The notes beneath the pieces are model-generated. The model saw nothing but the letters and a program-made list of their open reading frames with translations. It searched no databases and had not been told where the DNA came from. A stretch of DNA of 64,000 bases from an uncultured Lachnospiraceae bacterium (GTDB lineage Bacteria; Bacillota; Clostridia; Lachnospirales; Lachnospiraceae): NCBI GenBank assembly GCA_947305245.1, contig CAMZDG010000007.1, forward strand, positions 45,048 to 109,047. Direction: 5' to 3'. The position numbers and the translations under genes are program-made. Position 1 is the first letter of the stretch. The number at the start of each line of letters is the position of its first letter. This document shows, one piece after another, positions 15,320-24,322 of the stretch.

Positions 15320-16651
15320 ATGTACGGGGCAATATTTGGGGATATTATCGGAAGTCCATATGAGTTTGACATGGGCGATAAGTCGAAGGAGTTTGAGCTT
15401 TTTTCCGAGAAGAGTTATTTCACGGACGATACCGTTATGACCATTGCCGTTGGGGAGGCATTGCTCGAGGCGGGAAAGAACGCGTCCACGGAGGAGATTG
15501 AAAAGAAGGTCACGGCTTCCATGCAAAGGTGGGGGCATAAGTATCCTGATGCCGGATATGGCGGAAGGTTCTATCAGTGGCTTCGCATGGGCGAGGATGC
15601 AAAGCCTTATGGCAGCTACGGAAACGGCTCCGCAATGCGCGTGAGCGCGGCAGGATGGCTGTATGATGACCTGGGGCGCACGAGGGGCGTTGCCGCGGCG
15701 ACGGCGAGGGTGACGCATAATCATCCCGAGGGCGTCAAGGGCGCGGAGGCGACGGCCAGCGTGATCTTTATGGCGAGAAATAAGAAGCCGAAGGACGAGA
15801 TCAAGAGTTATGTGGAGAAGGTCTTCGGCTATGATCTGTCCAGGAAGCTGGATGACATTCGACCGACGTATCATCACGTAGAGGATTGCATGCACACTGT
15901 TCCGGAGGCGATCATTGCGTTTCTGGAAGGGAATTCTTATGAGGACGTGGTGCGGAATGCTGTTTCCCTGGGCGGGGACACGGATACGCTGGCAGCCATT
16001 GCGGGAGCGATGGCGGAGGCGTATTATGGCATTCCCGTGGGAATTGTCATGCGGGGTGAGGCTTATCTGAATCCTGAGATTGTTCGCGCGCTGGAGCGGT
16101 TCGACAGGGCGCTCGGACGGGATCCTTTGCTGGAAAGTAACCCTTATGATGACAATCGCCGGATCAAGAGATCCGTGGAGGCATTTTATGAGCACGGGAC
16201 GGAGGAGAACTTTATGTTGTTCCGTGACACGCTGGTGCAGCGCATGCTGGAGGATGGCCAGGTGCTGACGCCGATGCGGGAGGAAAGCGCGGCGAAGTCC
16301 TCTGACGCGCGGGATCATGGAAATGGTGCGCTTCGCAGTGCCTCGAAGGACAGGCAGGGCGATCCGCTGACTTATAATCGTGAGATGCATCTTGTCGTTG
16401 ACGTGGTCAAGGAGCAGAGCGGCAAGGAGTGGATCCCGATGTTTACGGATGAGGGAGAGCTTTCCGTCGGGAAGAAGCGCGGCATCTGCGTGAATCGCGC
16501 GATCCAGGACGTCCTGGCCTATGGGCTTCGTGATCCGAAGATTTCCGGCGTGGTGCTCAATCCCTTCGGAAAGTCCATGGTACTGAATAAGGACCTGATC
16601 GAAATGCTCCTCGAAACAATGGAAAAGCAGCGGAAGAATCGCAGGACGTAA
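15320..16651 (+). CDS. ADP-ribosylglycohydrolase (DraG-like) fused to SseB domain
   Basis: ATG 15320 has AAGGAGGG just upstream; the frame runs back to 15218 without a better site. 443 residues. The DraG domain (about 1-265) shows FGDIIGSPYE, FTDDTVMT (metal-binding Asp pair), GNGSAMRVS, and GGDTDTLAAIAGA near 245. These enzymes remove ADP-ribose from proteins or cleave related conjugates, using two Mg or Mn ions. The C-terminal ~130 residues (HLVVDVVKEQ, WIPMFTDEGEL, GVVLNPFG) match SseB-type domains often attached to other enzymes in Clostridia. A 45-residue hydrophilic linker joins the halves. Stand-alone gene; target unknown. Confidence 0.85.
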   Translation: MYGAIFGDIIGSPYEFDMGDKSKEFELFSEKSYFTDDTVMTIAVGEALLEAGKNASTEEIEKKVTASMQRWGHKYPDAGYGGRFYQWLRMGEDAKPYGSYGNGSAMRVSAAGWLYDDLGRTRGVAAATARVTHNHPEGVKGAEATASVIFMARNKKPKDEIKSYVEKVFGYDLSRKLDDIRPTYHHVEDCMHTVPEAIIAFLEGNSYEDVVRNAVSLGGDTDTLAAIAGAMAEAYYGIPVGIVMRGEAYLNPEIVRALERFDRALGRDPLLESNPYDDNRRIKRSVEAFYEHGTEENFMLFRDTLVQRMLEDGQVLTPMREESAAKSSDARDHGNGALRSASKDRQGDPLTYNREMHLVVDVVKEQSGKEWIPMFTDEGELSVGKKRGICVNRAIQDVLAYGLRDPKISGVVLNPFGKSMVLNKDLIEMLLETMEKQRKNRRT

Positions 16652-16677
16652 GTGACAACTAGGAAGGAAAGACAGTC

Positions 16678-17613
16678 ATGGAAATATTATTACAGATACT
16701 TTTATTGGTGGTTGGCTTTGTGCTTTTGATGAAGGGCGCGGACTGGTTCGTCGACGGCGCGGCCTCCATTGCGGACAGACTTGGGATCCCGCAGCTGGTG
16801 ATCGGTCTGACCATCGTGGCAATGGGAACTTCGTTGCCGGAAGCGGCAGTCAGTATCTCCGCCGCGATGAAGGGAAGCGCGGCCATCACCATTGGCAACG
16901 TGCTTGGAAGCAACATTATGAACGTGCTGGTGATCCTTGGTCTGACCAGTGTGATCTGTGTGATCCCGGTGCAAAAGTCGACGGCGTATTATGAGATCCC
17001 CTTTGTCATCCTGATCACCATTGTCCTCGCGGGTCTTGGGCTTTGGGACAATCAGGTGAGTAGGCTGGATGGAGGGATCCTCTGGGCGCTGATGATCCTT
17101 TATCTTCTGTATCTTTGGAAGATGGCAAAGAATGGAAAGCCTCAGGAGGAAGAGGAGCAGGAAGAAAAGAAGAAGCCCATCTGGCTGCTCATCCTCATGC
17201 TCATCGTCGGTGCGGTGATGATCGTCAAGGGAAGTGACGTGACGGTGGATGCGGCCTGCGCGATCGCGAAGATGTTCGGCATGGAAGAGCGTTTCATCGG
17301 GCTTACGATCATCGCCTTTGGCACTTCGCTTCCGGAGCTGGTGACCAGCGTGACGGCGGCACTGAAGAAAAAGCCGGACATCGCCGTTGGAAACATCGTG
17401 GGAAGCAATATCTTCAACATTCTGTTCGTGGTGGGTACCACGGCGCTGATCACGCCCGTGCAATATGCTTTCAGCTTCCTTGTGGACAGCATCGCGGCTC
17501 TTGCGGCAGCAGTGCTGCTGTTCCTTTGCGTGATCAAGAATCGTAGGCTCGGCAGGCTTGGCGGCGTGCTGATGCTCATCGGATATGCTTGTTACTTTGC
17601 CTATATCTTGTAA
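16678..17613 (+). CDS. Calcium/sodium antiporter (CaxA/YrbG family)
   Basis: 311 residues, ten hydrophobic helices in two inverted halves. Each half carries the alpha-repeat ion-binding motif, TIVAMGTSLPEAAVSI (about residue 43) and TIIAFGTSLPELVTSV (about 210), with GNVLGSNIMN and GNIVGSNIFN after them. The halves are joined by an acidic cytoplasmic loop (EEEEQEEKKK). This is the K+-independent bacterial Na+/Ca2+ exchanger family of the cytoplasmic membrane. Ribosome site AGGAAGGAAAG. It begins 26 bp after the DraG gene and could be co-transcribed, with no functional link evident. Confidence 0.93.
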   Translation: MEILLQILLLVVGFVLLMKGADWFVDGAASIADRLGIPQLVIGLTIVAMGTSLPEAAVSISAAMKGSAAITIGNVLGSNIMNVLVILGLTSVICVIPVQKSTAYYEIPFVILITIVLAGLGLWDNQVSRLDGGILWALMILYLLYLWKMAKNGKPQEEEEQEEKKKPIWLLILMLIVGAVMIVKGSDVTVDAACAIAKMFGMEERFIGLTIIAFGTSLPELVTSVTAALKKKPDIAVGNIVGSNIFNILFVVGTTALITPVQYAFSFLVDSIAALAAAVLLFLCVIKNRRLGRLGGVLMLIGYACYFAYIL

Positions 17614-17654
17614 TGGATCTTTACCGCCTTATGTTGTGAACTTGAGGGTTACCA

Positions 17655-19286
17655 ATGAAAAAGATTATTTTAAGGGCATATGTCATTGTTGGCATCTTGT
17701 TTTTGTTCTTGTTCTTATATGGCCTTTTTAATCTGAGATTAAGCGTTCAGCGGAAATACCCCTTGACGGGATACAGTGAGATCACGGAATATTCCATGTC
17801 AACGGTGAGGGACGAGGAGGCTCCCCTGGGAGAGAAGATCGTCATCAGTTTTCGCTTAAAGGACGTTCGGTCTGATTTTAATACCTTATTATTTCTGACG
17901 GCGCATCAAAACGTGGTCGTCTATCTTGGCTCGGAGCAGGTGTATCACATGGAGGTCAATCCCGGTGTCATCCTGCCGAAGAGCCCCGGCGTGGTATACA
18001 ATGAAGTGGTCTTCAATGACGTTGACAACGGCAGGACCGTCCGGATCGAGCTGTTTCCGGTGTATGCCTCGGCCTATAAGATCCCTGATTTTATGCTCGG
18101 CAATGGCTATCAGATCATCAAGGTGATCCTGCTTTCCAACCTGCCGATCCTTTCGCTGTGCTTTTGCGTGATCGTCATTGGCGTTCTCCAGATCATCATT
18201 GCCCTGGTAAGCGGCAAGGAAGTGGAGAATCTTCCGATCGCGCTGACTCATTCTGCATTCACCATCGTTGTCGGCCTGTGGAAAATGCTGGACAGCGATT
18301 TTGTTGCGCTCTTTACGAAGTCTTTGCCGGTGCTCTCGGTGCTTCCCTTTATTGTCATGATGTTCTTCCCGCTGATGATGAAGAAGGTGATCTTTGACCT
18401 TCTCGGCACGGATCGGTCTTTCGTTTGGCAGGCGCCGGATTGGGTGACGCTCTTTGGGATCATTATCATGTTCGTGGAGCAGTTCTTTGGCATTGCGGAT
18501 TTTAGGGAGAGCATGTGGATTTCTGAGGCCTGCCTGGCGTTCTGCTATCTGTGTGCATTCATTGGGATCGGCACCTATGTCAAGAACAATGGAGTCGACA
18601 AGGACGTGAGGGCAAGCTTTTTCTGCGCGGTCCTTGGCATGATGTGGATGGCGATCGACATTTATACCTATCTGGGAACCTCCGGCGTGACGAAATTCCC
18701 CGTCAGCATGTTCCTGTTCCTGATCTTCCTGATCTTTATGATCTATAAGCGGATGAAGGCGTCCAGGGAAGGCATGGAGGTCGGAATGCAGGCAAGGCAG
18801 TATAAGAAGCTTGCTTATCATGATGCGCTGACCGGATTCTTTAACCGCGCCGCCTATACGGAGTATCTGGCGGGAAGTGAGTATGACCCGAAGAGCTGTA
18901 TCCTCGTGGCGTTTGACCTCAATAATCTGAAAAAGTGTAATGATACCTTAGGACATGACAAGGGCGACGTCTACATCAAGGAGGCCGCGAAGATCATCAT
19001 GGATTGCTTTGGTGAACGCGGCAGGTGTTATCGCCTTGGCGGTGATGAATTTGGCGCCATTCTCCCGGAGGATTCCATGGAGGATTGTCGGAAGCGTTCG
19101 AAGCGGATGCAGGACAGGGTGGCAGAGTTTAATCGCAACAGTCGTGACATTCACATGGGGATCGCCTGCGGATTTGCCGTGTTCGATCCCAAGGAGGACG
19201 AGGACGTGCATGCGACGATCCGTCGTGCCGATAAGATGATGTATGAAGAGAAATTCCGCATGAAACAGCAGGAGCAGCAGGCGTAG
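17655..19286 (+). CDS. Membrane diguanylate cyclase (GGDEF)
   Basis: 543 residues. One N-terminal TM helix (6-28), an extracytoplasmic beta-rich domain of about 140 residues with a jelly-roll look (NVVVYLGSEQVYHMEV), seven or eight TM helices (about 170-375), then a cytoplasmic GGDEF domain. The layout recalls 7TMR-DISM sensors. The active motif RLGGDEFG is intact (about 460-467), with FFNRAAY and NLKKCNDTLGHDKGD also conserved; no RxxD inhibitory site precedes it. It should make c-di-GMP in response to an outside ligand. The next gene is a full-length paralogue, 24 bp away. Confidence 0.9.
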   Translation: MKKIILRAYVIVGILFLFLFLYGLFNLRLSVQRKYPLTGYSEITEYSMSTVRDEEAPLGEKIVISFRLKDVRSDFNTLLFLTAHQNVVVYLGSEQVYHMEVNPGVILPKSPGVVYNEVVFNDVDNGRTVRIELFPVYASAYKIPDFMLGNGYQIIKVILLSNLPILSLCFCVIVIGVLQIIIALVSGKEVENLPIALTHSAFTIVVGLWKMLDSDFVALFTKSLPVLSVLPFIVMMFFPLMMKKVIFDLLGTDRSFVWQAPDWVTLFGIIIMFVEQFFGIADFRESMWISEACLAFCYLCAFIGIGTYVKNNGVDKDVRASFFCAVLGMMWMAIDIYTYLGTSGVTKFPVSMFLFLIFLIFMIYKRMKASREGMEVGMQARQYKKLAYHDALTGFFNRAAYTEYLAGSEYDPKSCILVAFDLNNLKKCNDTLGHDKGDVYIKEAAKIIMDCFGERGRCYRLGGDEFGAILPEDSMEDCRKRSKRMQDRVAEFNRNSRDIHMGIACGFAVFDPKEDEDVHATIRRADKMMYEEKFRMKQQEQQA

Positions 19287-19310
19287 GATTTGATTTCAGG
19301 AGAGAGGAAT

Positions 19311-20951
19311 ATGGATAAGCTTGTTCGGAAAATCTATCTTGTGGTGATCTTGGCGCTTGCGATCCTTCTTTGCTATTATTTTGTCAGTTACAGGATCAAT
19401 TATGACGCCGTCACCGAGCCGAAAATGGGCTGTGAGCAGCTGACCGCCGTCCCCACCTTTGAGAATCAGGCGAACGTCATCACAGGCTTTGGTTGGCATG
19501 GCAAGGTGCACGTAAGCGGCATTACGGGGAAGTATTGTCATCTCATTTTCTATACGATCCATCAGACGGTAAGGGTTTATTGTGGCTCCGATTGCATTTA
19601 TGAAATGGTATCCTCGCCAAAGAATTCTTATGCGAAGACGCCTGGGTGCGTATGGAATGACGTTCTGCTTCCGGAGGACGCCAACGGGTCGGACCTTTAC
19701 ATTGAGCTGACGCCGGTCTATAAGAATTTGTCCTATGGACTTCCCACGTTCTGGTTTGGCGAGAAGGGCAGTGTCGTAAAGGCCATCCTGGGCGAGGAAC
19801 TATTCATCGTGATCACCAGTCTGCTTCTGATCATTGTCGGTTGCATCATGATGACCTATGTTTTCTATAACCGTAAGAATTCAGAGGTGGATAAGAGCCT
19901 GGGCCTTCTGGGACTTTTGGCAGTTTTGGTCGGGCTTTGGCGTGTTTCGGATGCCGCCCTTTGCAAGATGCTGTTCCACGGGCTTCCTATTTTTTCACTG
20001 TTGCCGTACATGGCTATGATGACGGCGGTGATCCCGTTCATCCTCTTTATGAAGAACATGTACTCGACGCGCGACTTCAAGATCTGGTTCCTTCCCTGTT
20101 GGGTGAGCCTTGGCGTGATGGGCCTGGCCTTGTTCCTTCAGTTCTTTAATCTGGCTGATTTCCGCCAGGTGCTGAAGCTGATCCTGTTTTCCATTGTATT
20201 CGCCCTTGGCGTTCTCTGTTACATGACCTTTAAGGAACTTCGGCGGAGCGGGTGGAGCGCTAAGCTTCGAAGAAACCTTCTTGGAATGCTTGTGGCCGCA
20301 TTGGGCGTCTTTCTGGATGCCTTGACCTATTTTCTGTCCCAGGGCAGACATTTGACTTCCTTCGTTATCGTGGGATTTCTGCTCTATGCCATTGCGCTTG
20401 GTCTTTACGTATTCCGTGAGTCCGGGGACCTGATCTCCGCGGGCAAGGGTGCGCACAGCATGGAGAAACTGGCATATCATGATAAACTGACGGGACTGTT
20501 CAACCGCGCGGCATTCATCATGGATACGGATCCTTACGTGGTGGATCCGGAGAATTACGTGGTTGTCGTTCTGGACCTGAACGATTTGAAGAAGTGTAAC
20601 GACCGGCTGGGACATGAGATGGGAGATAAGTACATCTGTGACAGCGCTGAGATCATCCGCAATACCTTTGGCACCATTGGAAACGTATATCGCATGGGCG
20701 GTGACGAGTTCTATTGCCTGATCCCCAAGGGCGGGAAAACGGCCTGCAAGGAGCAGCAGGACATCATGGAGCAGATGATCGAAGAGTATAATAAGAACAG
20801 CGATCAGGTCAAGATCAGCATTGCCTGCGGCTATGCAAGATATGACAACCGGATCGATTATGACCTGAATACCACCGCTAAGCGGGCGGATCAGTTGATG
20901 TATCAAAATAAAGAGGAGATGAAAAAAATCTCTTGGAGTTGGGAGGAATGA
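19311..20951 (+). CDS. Membrane diguanylate cyclase (GGDEF), paralogue of the upstream gene
   Basis: ATG 19311 follows AGGAGAGAGG; 546 residues. Same plan as its neighbour: one TM helix, an extracytoplasmic beta-rich domain (TVRVYCGSDCIYEMV), a block of TM helices (about 165-370) and a C-terminal GGDEF domain with RMGGDEFY (about 460-467), LFNRAAF and DLKKCNDRLGHEMGD. No inhibitory RxxD. The sensor regions have diverged more than the cyclase parts, so the pair may read different signals into the same second messenger. The stop overlaps the ribosome site of the glucanotransferase gene, which suggests one transcript. Confidence 0.9.
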   Translation: MDKLVRKIYLVVILALAILLCYYFVSYRINYDAVTEPKMGCEQLTAVPTFENQANVITGFGWHGKVHVSGITGKYCHLIFYTIHQTVRVYCGSDCIYEMVSSPKNSYAKTPGCVWNDVLLPEDANGSDLYIELTPVYKNLSYGLPTFWFGEKGSVVKAILGEELFIVITSLLLIIVGCIMMTYVFYNRKNSEVDKSLGLLGLLAVLVGLWRVSDAALCKMLFHGLPIFSLLPYMAMMTAVIPFILFMKNMYSTRDFKIWFLPCWVSLGVMGLALFLQFFNLADFRQVLKLILFSIVFALGVLCYMTFKELRRSGWSAKLRRNLLGMLVAALGVFLDALTYFLSQGRHLTSFVIVGFLLYAIALGLYVFRESGDLISAGKGAHSMEKLAYHDKLTGLFNRAAFIMDTDPYVVDPENYVVVVLDLNDLKKCNDRLGHEMGDKYICDSAEIIRNTFGTIGNVYRMGGDEFYCLIPKGGKTACKEQQDIMEQMIEEYNKNSDQVKISIACGYARYDNRIDYDLNTTAKRADQLMYQNKEEMKKISWSWEE

Positions 20952-20953
20952 GC

Positions 20954-22495
20954 ATGAGAAAGCAAGGAATTTTGATGCCGATCTCAAGCTTGCCGTCGGA
21001 GTACGGCATCGGTACCTTTGGTAAGGAGAGTTATGCGTTTGTAGATTTCTTAAAGAAGGCGGGGCAAAAGCTCTGGCAGATCCTGCCGCTGGGGCCCACG
21101 GGCTATGGCGCCTCCCCTTATCAGTCGTTTTCCACCTTTGCGGGAAACCCTTATTTCATCGATCTGGAGACTCTTATCTCGGAAGGGCTGCTTACGAAGA
21201 AGGAATGTGATGAAGTCGACTTTGGCGACCATCCGAATTATATCGACTATGGAAAGCTTTACGGCGGGCGGTTCCCTTTGCTTCGGAAGGCATGGGAGAG
21301 AGCCGTAAAGAAGGGCCTGGAGACACAGAAGGACTACGTGGAATTCATCAAGAAGAATGCGTTCTGGCTGGATGATTATTGCATGTTTATGGCACTGAAG
21401 GATGCCTTTCCCGGGACCGGTTTCATGGACTGGGAGGAGGGACTTCGCTTAAGAAAGCCCCTGACGATGGCGCAGTATCAAAGGCAGCTGGCGGATGAGG
21501 TTCGCTGCTATAAGTTCCAGCAGTACGAGTTCGATAAGCAGTGGAAGGCGCTGAAGCTCTATGCAAATCGCAAGGGCATTGAGATCATCGGGGACATTCC
21601 CATCTATGTTTCGGCTGACAGCGCGGACGTCTGGGCGCATCCGGAACTGTTCCAGATCGATGAGGACGGGAAGCCGATCGGCGTGGCAGGATGCCCGCCT
21701 GATGCGTTTTCGGCGACGGGTCAGCTCTGGGGGAATCCTTTGTATCGCTGGGATTTCCATAAGGTGACCAATTATGCCTGGTGGTATCAGAGACTGAATT
21801 ATTGCTATAATTGGTATGACATTGTCCGTCTGGATCATTTCCGTGGATTTGATGAGTATTGGTTCGTGCCCTACGGCGCTGAGACGGCGGCCGGCGGACA
21901 CTGGGAGAAGGGCCCCGGCGCGGAGCTGTTCGAGATCCTCACGCGGAAAATGGCGGATCGGAGCAACAAGGGAACCGGCAGAAGAGGAAAGCTCGCTGAC
22001 AGAAAGGTCATTGCGGAGGATCTGGGACTTCTGACGGAGGGTGTGTTCCGGCTCCTCGAGGAGACGGGATATCCCGGCATGAAGGTGCTCCAGTTCGCGT
22101 TCGACGAGGGGCCGGACGGCGAGGGGATGTATCTGCCGCATAACTACGAAAAGAACTGCGTGGTTTATACCGGAACGCATGACAATGAGACGACGCTCGG
22201 ATGGATCCGAAACAGGAGCATGGAGCAGAATGCCTTCCTGATGGATTACTTGAATTGCACGGATGATCATGAGCTCCTTTGGGCCATGATCCGCGCGGCC
22301 GTATCGAGCGTTGCGGACACGGCGATCATCCCGATGCAGGACTATCTGGAGCTTGGCAACGAGGCCAGGATCAACATGCCCTCCACCTTAGGCGACAACT
22401 GGAAGTGGCGCATGAGCGCGGGCGCCTGCACGGAGGAGCTGGCGCAAAAGATCCACAAGCTGACCAGGACCTACGGAAGGCTGAAGGAGCAGTAA
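20954..22495 (+). CDS. malQ: 4-alpha-glucanotransferase (GH77, MalQ)
   Basis: ATG 20954 is 7 nt behind GGGAGG; 513 residues, usual for the family. N-terminal ILMPISSLPSEYGIGTFG and LPLGPTGYGASPYQS are diagnostic. Catalytic residues: Asp nucleophile in RLDHFRGF (about 294), Glu acid/base in AEDLG (about 354), Asp in THDNETTLGW (about 408). It transfers alpha-1,4-glucan segments in maltodextrin or glycogen use, in the cytoplasm. Its placement behind two c-di-GMP genes with overlapping signals is unusual but may have no meaning. A bidirectional terminator follows. Confidence 0.96.
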   Translation: MRKQGILMPISSLPSEYGIGTFGKESYAFVDFLKKAGQKLWQILPLGPTGYGASPYQSFSTFAGNPYFIDLETLISEGLLTKKECDEVDFGDHPNYIDYGKLYGGRFPLLRKAWERAVKKGLETQKDYVEFIKKNAFWLDDYCMFMALKDAFPGTGFMDWEEGLRLRKPLTMAQYQRQLADEVRCYKFQQYEFDKQWKALKLYANRKGIEIIGDIPIYVSADSADVWAHPELFQIDEDGKPIGVAGCPPDAFSATGQLWGNPLYRWDFHKVTNYAWWYQRLNYCYNWYDIVRLDHFRGFDEYWFVPYGAETAAGGHWEKGPGAELFEILTRKMADRSNKGTGRRGKLADRKVIAEDLGLLTEGVFRLLEETGYPGMKVLQFAFDEGPDGEGMYLPHNYEKNCVVYTGTHDNETTLGWIRNRSMEQNAFLMDYLNCTDDHELLWAMIRAAVSSVADTAIIPMQDYLELGNEARINMPSTLGDNWKWRMSAGACTEELAQKIHKLTRTYGRLKEQ

Positions 22496-22572
22496 GCCCA
22501 AGAGAAGACTAAGGGAAAGCAAACGAGAAAGCCCATGGGAAGTTCAATGGGAAAACAAAAGAATTGATAAAA

Positions 22573-22606
22573 AAAGAGGTTTCGGCAACAGTCGAAACCT
22601 CTTTTA
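22573..22606 (+). terminator. Bidirectional intrinsic terminator (malQ / CYTH gene)
   Basis: AAAGAGGTTTCG (22573-22584), loop, CGAAACCTCTTT (22593-22604); A-run before and T-run after, so it can serve both converging genes. Confidence 0.88.
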
Positions 22607-22667
22607 CGTTTCATATTCAATTATGTGTCTTGCCTTGCATTGTGGATCACGCTGGGTTATCTGCCCA

Positions 22668-23174
22668 TTAGGGTGCGATCTCGCTGGGCGCCATCATAGC
22701 CATGTAGGAATTATGATATTCCTTGCAATAGGTCACGTCCTCCCAGAACCAATCGGGTGGAACGAATGCTTCCGCGGCATCCTTGCTTCCAAACTCGACT
22801 TCGGCGATGATCAATCCCGCGAAATGTCCCTCGAACACGTCGATCTCGATGGTCAGAGTATAATCCGCAGGGGGCTTCGGAAAGCCTTCCCGGAATCCGG
22901 GATTCTTTAAGGGAATGAGGTAACGCTTCTTTGAGATCACCTGCCCGTCCGCCTTGTCACGGAGATGATAATAGGCCTCCTCCGTGAGGTCGAGGCTGTA
23001 CTCCTCTCTTGCCATCATGCCCTTGCCCTTATAGGTCATGTAAAAGGTATCATCTTCCTTGCGGACGCGGATCACGGGATCCACGCAAAGATAAGCCTGC
23101 TCAATGTGATGGCAGGGATAAGATTCTAAATTGTCAGGGAGGCTTTTCAGTAAAAACTTCCGTTCTATTTCCAT
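22668..23174 (-). CDS. CYTH-domain triphosphate-binding protein
   Basis: Start at 23174 (MEIERKF) rather than further upstream because AAAGGGA lies about 10 nt before it. 168 residues. The ExExK signature is MEIERK at the N-terminus; later conserved charged strands are RVRKEDDTFYMTYKG, SKKRYLIP, TIEIDVFEG and AEVEFGS, lining the tunnel that holds a triphosphate and metal. Family members are tripolyphosphatases, thiamine triphosphatases or class IV adenylate cyclases; the bacterial stand-alone form is most often a tripolyphosphatase. Which one cannot be told here. Only leftward gene of the region. Confidence 0.85.
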   Translation of the reverse strand: MEIERKFLLKSLPDNLESYPCHHIEQAYLCVDPVIRVRKEDDTFYMTYKGKGMMAREEYSLDLTEEAYYHLRDKADGQVISKKRYLIPLKNPGFREGFPKPPADYTLTIEIDVFEGHFAGLIIAEVEFGSKDAAEAFVPPDWFWEDVTYCKEYHNSYMAMMAPSEIAP

Positions 23175-23558
23175 GAGACGTTCCCTTTCTGAAATACTTT
23201 TGAGGGGGGTGGCTGCGGACCGTGCGATCCGCAGCCGGGGAAGCAATTACTTGCTTCTGCTTCAAGTATAGCATAAAACTTTTCTCTTGAATAGTAGAAT
23301 CTTTTAATTTACGTTTCGCGACAAAAAAGCTGCGATTTACAACAAAGTTTCCACGTGACGGAGGATCAAGGGTATGATAAAGCCAATGATTTCGAGACAT
23401 TTTGAAATCGTGCGGATTTTGGCGAAATATATGTTTTAAAGTGCGTTTTCCGCGCTTTTCAAAAACCCTGTCATGAGATATAATGGGAACAAGCTTGAAA
23501 TTGGGCTGAACGGATGAAAGCGTAAGATGCGAAAAGAAAGAGAGAAGGGGTAAACACA
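23175..23558. other. Divergent intergenic region (384 bp) with hairpin and promoters
   Basis: It contains a perfect 9-bp inverted repeat GGCTGCGGA (23211-23219) / TCCGCAGCC (23228-23236) in the CYTH leader, a possible leftward -10 (TATACT on the minus strand near 23265-23270), and a TATAAT at 23479-23484 with a weak -35 (TTTTCA) for the ABC genes. No gene of its own. Confidence 0.5.
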
Positions 23559-24317
23559 ATGTTAGACGTATCACACGTAACAAAGAAGTATGGAAAACTG
23601 TTGGCATGTAATGACGTGGATTTTCATTTGGATCCCGGGAGCGTGACGGTGCTTCTCGGACCGAACGGTGCCGGAAAAAGTACCATCATGAAATCCATCA
23701 TCGGGTTCTTGAAATATGAAGGAAAGATCACCGTGGGCGGATTTCCGAATAAGTCGACGGATGCCAGAAAGATCATGGGGTACATCCCTGAGATGCCTGC
23801 CCTGTATCCGAACCTGACGGTTTCTGAGCATCTGGAGTTCCTGGCCAGGGCATATCGCATGTCCGAATATAAAGATAAGGCGTATTCGCTGCTGGAGCGG
23901 TTCGAACTCCTGGATAAGAAGAAAAAGTTCGGCGACGAGCTGTCAAAGGGCATGCAGCAAAAGCTCAACCTTTGCCTGGGCCTTCTGCCGGATCCCGATC
24001 TTTTGCTTCTGGATGAGCCCATGATCGGTCTGGACCCTCATGCCATCAAACAGCTGAAGGAAATGTTTGAGGAGATGAGGGCGAAGGGAAAGACCCTCCT
24101 CATCAGTACGCATATCATCGACAGCGTGGACATGCTCTGGGACCGCGCACTGATCATGCAGAGCGGCCAGATCAAGGCGAACGTGACCCGTCAGGAATTG
24201 GAGCAGGACGGCAGAAGTCTGGAGGAGCTGTTCTTTGCGGTGACGGAGGGCGTCAAGCAGGAAGACATGCAGCATAAGGAGACGGAAGAGTCCGACCAGG
24301 AGAAGGGGAAGGAGTGA
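23559..24317 (+). CDS. ABC transporter ATP-binding protein
   Basis: 252 residues. Walker A GPNGAGKST (about 32-40), Q-loop-like region GYIPEMPALYPNLTV, signature LSKGMQQKL (about 128; the usual LSGGQ is degenerate), Walker B LLLLDEP, His switch STHIID. The acidic C-terminal tail (KETEESDQEKGKE) is unusual. It pairs with the large permease next door, which starts within 10 bp. The subfamily is that of ABC-2 type exporters. GAGAAGGGG ribosome site. Confidence 0.92.
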   Translation: MLDVSHVTKKYGKLLACNDVDFHLDPGSVTVLLGPNGAGKSTIMKSIIGFLKYEGKITVGGFPNKSTDARKIMGYIPEMPALYPNLTVSEHLEFLARAYRMSEYKDKAYSLLERFELLDKKKKFGDELSKGMQQKLNLCLGLLPDPDLLLLDEPMIGLDPHAIKQLKEMFEEMRAKGKTLLISTHIIDSVDMLWDRALIMQSGQIKANVTRQELEQDGRSLEELFFAVTEGVKQEDMQHKETEESDQEKGKE

Positions 24318-24322
24318 CGGCC

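Noticed and set aside
23211..23236. Riboswitch in the CYTH gene leader
   Set aside because: Only a single 9-bp inverted repeat is visible; no conserved aptamer sequence, and no following terminator.
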